Below are positions 58,650-64,000 of a DNA stretch of 64,000 bases, piece by piece. The position numbers and the translations under genes are program-made. The notes under the pieces are model-generated. The model was not told the origin of the DNA and made no database searches. It was given only the letters and a program-made list of their open reading frames with translations. The stretch covers positions 12,433,501-12,497,500 of the forward strand of contig CM037459.1 of the NCBI GenBank assembly GCA_021014325.1. Reading direction: 5' to 3'. The stretch is from Plazaster borealis (Eukaryota; Echinodermata; Asteroidea; Forcipulatida; Labidiasteridae). How positions within the stretch are numbered: position 1 is the stretch's first letter; every line of letters begins with the position of its first letter.

Positions 58650-59690
58650 AAACAGACAACAAATATTGGAGTCTCGTTTGGAGCTCCTTGTTTTGAATCA
58701 AATCAAAAAGTGCATTGAGATACATGTGTACTGTAAAGGATATCTTTAATTTTATAACTGGGAGAATCTGACCTGTGATATATCGGTGATTATTTGTTTA
58801 GCCCCCATGCTAAAAAATACGAGCCGTCCAAATTTGTCAACATTTTCACGGTCAAGAATGCAACGGGGGAGGGAAGAACGGGTACCACTTTGAAAATGTT
58901 GATATTCCTACAGTTAGAACCAACTCTATAGGCCTGTTACACATTATTAATTGAGGACAACAAATAATTACAAATCTAGCTGGCATTCAGAATGATTATG
59001 CTGGGTTTTGGTTTTTTTTTGTTTTTTTTCTTTTCTTTTTTGGGGGGAAGGGCACACTGTGAACGGGTGGGGGGGGGTAGTCTTCAAATTTACTTAAGTA
59101 TTGTCCACAATTTTAAATCCATCTGCTGTTTGTGATGTATCCAGGTACATGTAGCAAAGTGATTTCTTTTTGGGGGTGGGGGGATCTTCAAATGCTATTT
59201 CCTCAACTTTTGACTGCGTTTGAAACGGAAATATCTCTCTGGATGATCTTAATACTGGTACATGTATGAGCCATGTAATCGATGAGCTTTCAGAAATGTT
59301 TTTGATGTTTGCCAATCCTGTGTATGCACACTTTGTCTTATAGCTACGTCAGGATTGGCTACATTGTACGTGTGTACCCCTTAAAATTCCCCCAGTCATC
59401 TCCGTGAGCGATGGAGAAAATATCGACCAATTTAAAAAGTCATTTGGATCATTTCCTATGAACTCTCTCTGTCTTGGCACTCTTCTCATACTTGCTAAGT
59501 ACATGTACCCCCTTGCTAAATGGGTCAAGAAAACATTAAGCTTGTCTCCCTAGTTAAGGAGAAGGATGCATGGTTTAGTAGATTGAGGAGTGAGGGATAT
59601 TTTTGTTGTTGAAGAAGTGGATCAAGGGGCTCAGGGCTTGAGGAATGTTCAAACCTAAATTATGTTGGGAAAAAGTGAATAATTGCAAAC
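58650..59690. other. AT-rich spacer
   Basis: T- and G-rich runs at 59008-59049, 59069-59078. No gene recognised. Confidence 0.35.
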
Positions 59691-59699
59691 TACATTAAA

Positions 59700-59822
59700 T
59701 CCTGGAGGGCAAGGCCATTTTCATTTTGCAAAGGGCACTTCCATTGGGAAAGTCTATGGGAAAATTTCAGAGGGGCACCCATGGCCAAGGCTTCTGGGGG
59801 CGCCATGGCCAAGGCGCTATTT
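59700..59822. mobile_element. CAGGCCTGGAATT family, fragment
   Basis: GCCATTTTCATTTTGCAAAG, GGGCACTTCCATTGGGAAAG, GAGGGGCACCCATGGCC. Both ends are degraded. Confidence 0.6.
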
Positions 59823-60044
59823 CTTCATTGTTACTCCAGGTATTTACATACATGTACGTCACAGTCTTGTTTGATCTCGGTGTTTAAGCTGAATTAATCT
59901 TTTTTTGAAACATCTTTTTTTTTTTGACATCTTTATTAAGTACAAATTGCAGCCATTATTTACAATACATTCAGAAAAGTGGTTGTGTACATGCTACTTG
60001 TGTATATTTGAAGCATTGTGGTCAAGTGGCCCGGCACACTGCAG

Positions 60045-60345
60045 TGATCTCCCCATGCACAAGCATTTGGCCGGTCCGCGTGAATCCCATGCCGATATGC
60101 ACAAATTGCAGCGAGTGTGCCAATTTTTTTATATTTAAAAAAAAAAAATTTTATTAGGAGGAGGGGAACTTCAAAAAAATTATAAAAATTTAGAATGCCC
60201 CAGATTGCACAGTAGGGCTTTTAAAACCGAAGATAAACACCAAGTAAAAACATTCTGAGTACCTGGTTTCAATTCAGCGTGCTGAGGCTAAACTTTAAAA
60301 AAAAAAATTAAGAATGCCCCACTTAGTTTTGAAAAATTCCTAAAC
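60045..60345. mobile_element. CAGGGTTCTCCCC MITE, copy 2 (degraded ends)
   Basis: GATCTCCCCATGCACAAGC start, AGATTGCACAGTAGGGCTTT middle and AGAATGCCCCACTTAG end, collinear with the copy at 63024-63349. Confidence 0.75.
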
Positions 60346-60354
60346 TCAAGTTCT

Positions 60355-60545
60355 GGTGACTGACTTGCAAAATGTGGGATGGAATCCGAGACTCGTCAAA
60401 TATGGTACTTGTGTCCTAAAGCAAGACACTCAATTCATAACTTGCTTCTATTCACCCAGGAGTATAGATGGGACCTGCAAGTGCTGAGGTGGTATTTTGT
60501 TTGATTAACCCCTGAGCCCTTAACACTCTACCAAGGTTGTATACC
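60355..60545. repeat. SINE-like body
   Basis: ACTTGTGTCCTAAAGCAAGA followed by CTTCTATTCACCCAGGAGTA resembles the conserved 3' body of tRNA-derived SINEs in marine invertebrates (recollection of such elements, not searched). No A box found. Confidence 0.4.
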
Positions 60546-60758
60546 TTGAAGGGAGAATTGAGAACAGTCTAGGAATAATTAAAAGTATGCCTAATGACAA
60601 GAGAAAATAGTTTTTTGGTGCCTTGAGCAAGACGTTATTATTATTTAGTTTACTTGGGTTTTAGCTTCACACTCCCACGAAGCAAAACTGTTTGAATTAA
60701 AAAATAAATTCTAATCACTCCTACAAAATTACCTTTTTTATTGTATGTTAGCCTACGG

Positions 60759-60946
60759 CAGGCCTGGAATTTCATCTTTGAGGGTGGCAAGGTATTTTCA
60801 TTTTTTCAAAGGGTACACATGTACTTCCTTTGGAAAATTTTAAAGTCTATGGGAAACTTTTGAAGGGGCACCAAGGCAAAGACCAGCAACCAAGGGCAAC
60901 AGAGGCCATGGCCTCTGTGGCCTCTTTGCCTGTAATTCCAGGCGTG
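60759..60946. mobile_element. CAGGCCTGGAATT MITE, complete copy
   Basis: 188 bp with ends CAGGCCTGGAATT and AATTCCAGGCGTG (one mismatch). Interior AACAGAGGCCATGGCCTCTG forms its own palindrome. Confidence 0.8.
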
Positions 60947-60949
60947 CTA

Positions 60950-63020
60950 TTGTTGTAAAGTGCAACTTTTTTGTGATGTGCTGCATGTGCTATTCATCAT
61001 TATTGTTACAAAAGACAAATTTCAGCTGCACGTATTTTTGGTTTTGAGATGCACTCAAATGATGCGTGCTTCATGTACATTGTACATGTATAAAGAGGAA
61101 AAGGAAACACAACATATGTACGCGCCGATTGAAACTATGATTCCTCTTTCTTTGCTGCTTCCGTCCTTCCTTTGAGAAAGTTCAGAGTCATTTCATTTGG
61201 ACCCTGGAGGATCATAGCAGATGCCATTACATGTATGTTTGCCATCAAACGAAAAAAATACACAACAAGTTGTCTGGCTTTGTGCTCTGCCTGCTGACAG
61301 CGATGATGTCTTGGTCTTGATAAATTAGCCAATAAATTCTACCATCTCCCTGTATTCCTGTAGACCCACTAGCTCTCCTGCCTCCTTAATACCCTGGGGA
61401 TGAAGACCTCCTTACCTGGGGATGAAGAAGTCTAAATTATCACATCTTACTAATAAATGAGGCTCAAATGGATGAATCGGTCTTTGTATATAAATAGTAC
61501 TGGCTACGGCTAAGGTGCAGTGTACTTCAAATGAGTGGTCTCAGCATTTTTTGGAGAAGGAGGGGGGGACAGATACCATGATGACATACATACCCTGCCT
61601 CGAATACGCATTGTACAACCAAGTGTGTTTAGTTAGCGTTTTTTTATATTTTAAAAATTTTTTAATTTTTTTAATTTTTTTTTTTTTTTTTTTTTTGGGG
61701 GGGGGGGGGGGTTGAGGTTGATTCGGAAAAAAAGAATCTTGGAACCTTCCCTCACTTCATTGACCAACCATTTTTCTACTTGCATCATATTCGAACATAC
61801 AAATGTGATAAAACTTGTTGATTAGAAGCACTTCATATTGAAAAACAATACACCACGAAATTGCAGTTTCTTCTGGATTCTGGTGAAATAAAGGTTGACA
61901 AATATTATATGTATTATTGTTATTTTTTTGGTGGGGTGCAAGTGGGAAGTGGAATGGGCATCAGTCATGTCAGTTCAATTAAATGCCTGTTAATGTTATT
62001 TTTACTTATTATGTCACTCACCAATTGATTTACTTTTTGACGAATTCTCGTTGAACGTTCTTTCGAGTGACCTACATTGATTTCATCGTCAATTGACGCC
62101 TTGATGTTATGCCAACGTTTGTTTTTCATGACACCTTTCTTAATGACAATTTACTGTAAAAATAGCATTTTATGAGAAGCTATAAGACCTCACCAGGATG
62201 TTGCTTTCCATCAATTAGGACTAAGCTCATAAAGCCACCCTGAAATAAAACAAACCAAGGAAATGACTGAAAAAATAAATAGTGTTTGAATTGGCGGCCG
62301 CACCCACGATGTCTCGCGCATTATGTCCAAGTGTTTTTCTTATTTCTTCCATGAGGATGCAAGCAATTGTGCAGGCTAATAATTAAGATTCACAACGTCA
62401 AGGTGTCATGAGCAAGGTGTATGAAATGCTAGTGTAGTGACGCAAACAATGTGTACATGTAACTCTTACAAGTTGAAGTACAAGAATGTGCAAGAAATCT
62501 AAACCCAAAACATACACTCTTCCCCAACCAAACCTTTTCTTGAAACCTGAATCCTGAAAAAAAAAAAGTTCAAAAAGTGTTCAATCTTCAAGAAAATTCT
62601 ACCCACCCAAATGTAGGTCACTTGTCGTTACCTTAAGCTATAATGAATTGGCTTTAAACTGCGTCATTGTCCTTAAACATTTTTTTTTTAAATCTATCAA
62701 ATACAGTTGACTGTTCATTTCCTAATTGAATCAGAAGTTAATCAAAATATGAAAATAAATCTACTTTTTTCACGGTATCCAGGGAACAAACTAAAGTAAA
62801 AAAATCAAGGAGGAAAATGTGGAAATTAGAGTTTGTTCTTAGCTGGTAATACTTCCGTAGCAATTAGCATGCGGAATTGCACTCTCGTCTCATAACGGCT
62901 GGTATCCTGTTATTATGGAGGTGACAAGACGATCTTGAAGCACTGTTTCCAATCCGGGGTCCTCCACACGTGTAGATAAAATTTTAACAAAGCAAGTCTT
63001 ACAACTTCACTAAAGTTATA
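60950..63020. other. Spacer, AT-rich with one long T/G run
   Basis: T run followed by G run at 61676-61711. No coding evidence. A stretch near 61970-62150 has repeated CAATTGA/TTAATG words that could bind homeodomain factors. Confidence 0.35.
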
Positions 63021-63023
63021 CTC

Positions 63024-63349
63024 GGTGTTCCCCCATGCACAAGCTATATGCGCGAATCGCTTTCCGATACGCACGAATTGCAGCTGATACCCAAACAAAA
63101 GATTTTTTTTTTTTTTCTTTTTTAGCTGGTGGGGGGGGGGGGGACTTTAGACCAAATTTACAAAAACAAAATAACAAAACATTTAAAATACTCTAGATTG
63201 CACAGTATAGGGCTGTTACAACCAAAGATAAACTCCAAGTAAAAACATTCTAAGGGCTTCATTAGAAATTCAGCATGCTTAGGCCAAACATCCAAACTGT
63301 TGTTCAAGAATGCCCCACAGTTTTGAAAATCCTGGGGAGAACCCTGATA
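63024..63349. mobile_element. CAGGGTTCTCCCC MITE, copy 3
   Basis: CGGTGTTCCCCCATGCACAAG start, CCGATACGCACGAATTGC, T and G runs, AGATTGCACAGTATAGGGCT and CTGGGGAGAACCCTG end. A short ATAC flanks both sides. Confidence 0.78.
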
Positions 63350-64000
63350 CCCACTAACAACTTCTGTTTATAATACACGTTATAATCAGAACTGAAATAC
63401 AAATGTTTTTGAAGTCGAAGGTGATGATCTGTTTTGTAAACAACAATTCATTTCGGCCTACATTACATTGTATGTGTACATGACAATCGTCTACTCTTGT
63501 ACATTTTGATGGAATTGTTGTAATGCCTTTTGTGACAGCTCTTCTTCGGTTTCGGTTTCTGTTTCAATTTCCTGTGAGGTGGTCATCTTTTAAATTTGAT
63601 GGGCAGTCTTCCGGTTAGATTAGTGGCCTGGAACAACCAAAAATGTTTTTTAATATAAAAATCTATAGACCATCAGTGGTATTGATTTTGTCATGCCGCT
63701 GGTTTTAATTACATGCGTCTTCATTGTGACATTTACTCCTTAATTGGAGACACGGAAGAGAAAAAATAAATAAAATCCATCAGTGGTGAGATCACCGTTT
63801 CATTGCCCCTAAAAAAAGGCGTCTTCTTCTATTGTTTTGTTTTTGTCTTAATAAAATCTCCACCCAGCATGGGACGGATCCTGGATCCTAGGGGACCATA
63901 TGGTAGAAACTACAAGTACATGTACGTTTCCACGCTCTGTATTTCATTTTCTGGACACGGTCTGAGAAGCACTAAGTCTCTCTCCCCCGACGCAATACCT
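63350..64000. other. AT-rich spacer to window end
   Basis: No gene or repeat recognised. Confidence 0.35.

Overview
The window is non-coding-rich eukaryotic DNA, AT-rich and crowded with short inverted-repeat transposons. I infer a marine invertebrate deuterostome, most likely an echinoderm. The grounds are the abundant TACATGTA and TAGGCCTAC words, a Mag-like Ty3 retrotransposon with very short LTRs, tRNA-Leu-derived SINE pieces and many MITE families. This assignment is from pattern familiarity, not from a database search. I see no complete host protein-coding gene.

Region 1 (1-23100) is a tandem array of about 1.5-kb units, roughly thirteen full or partial copies. It is interrupted at 3426-4925 by a different block (B) that reappears as a second copy (B') at 19946-22140. 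On the minus strand the units and block B carry short exon-like modules: a reading frame flanked by AG acceptor and GT donor, with length divisible by three and phase 1 at both ends. The modules share a Gly-Thr-Asp-Cys core and a His-x-x-Ile-Asn-Gly end, so the array looks like an amplified, partly decayed run of exons for a small repeated extracellular-type domain that I cannot name. Copy B' is broken by a TA-flanked Tc1/mariner-type MITE inside one of these exons. Each B block ends in a 36-bp minisatellite: about 3 units in the first copy and 23 in the second.

Region 2 (24246-30092) is a nested insertion. A foldback element with 42-bp internal repeats is split in its right arm by a complete Ty3/gypsy LTR retrotransposon (25557-30066, minus strand). 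The retrotransposon has identical 133-bp LTRs and a perfect 5-bp target duplication, but its gag-pol frame carries at least four stops and two frameshifts.

Region 3 (30100-64000) holds no recognisable gene. It is intergenic or intronic DNA filled with MITE families: TTAA-flanked elements, CAGGGGCG elements with 5-bp target duplications, CAGGGTTCTCCCC elements, CAGGCCTGGAATT elements and GGCC-ended elements. It also has tRNA-Leu(CAA) SINE pieces, a 1.6-kb segment framed by inverted palindromic arrays, a long hairpin with two transposons nested in one arm, a cluster of seven perfect CRE sites, and a dimeric 218-bp tandem array. Several GC-richer stretches (around 46.5, 51.6-52.2, 56.4-56.8 and 58.1-58.6 kb) have dense transcription-factor-like motifs and could be regulatory elements of a distant gene.
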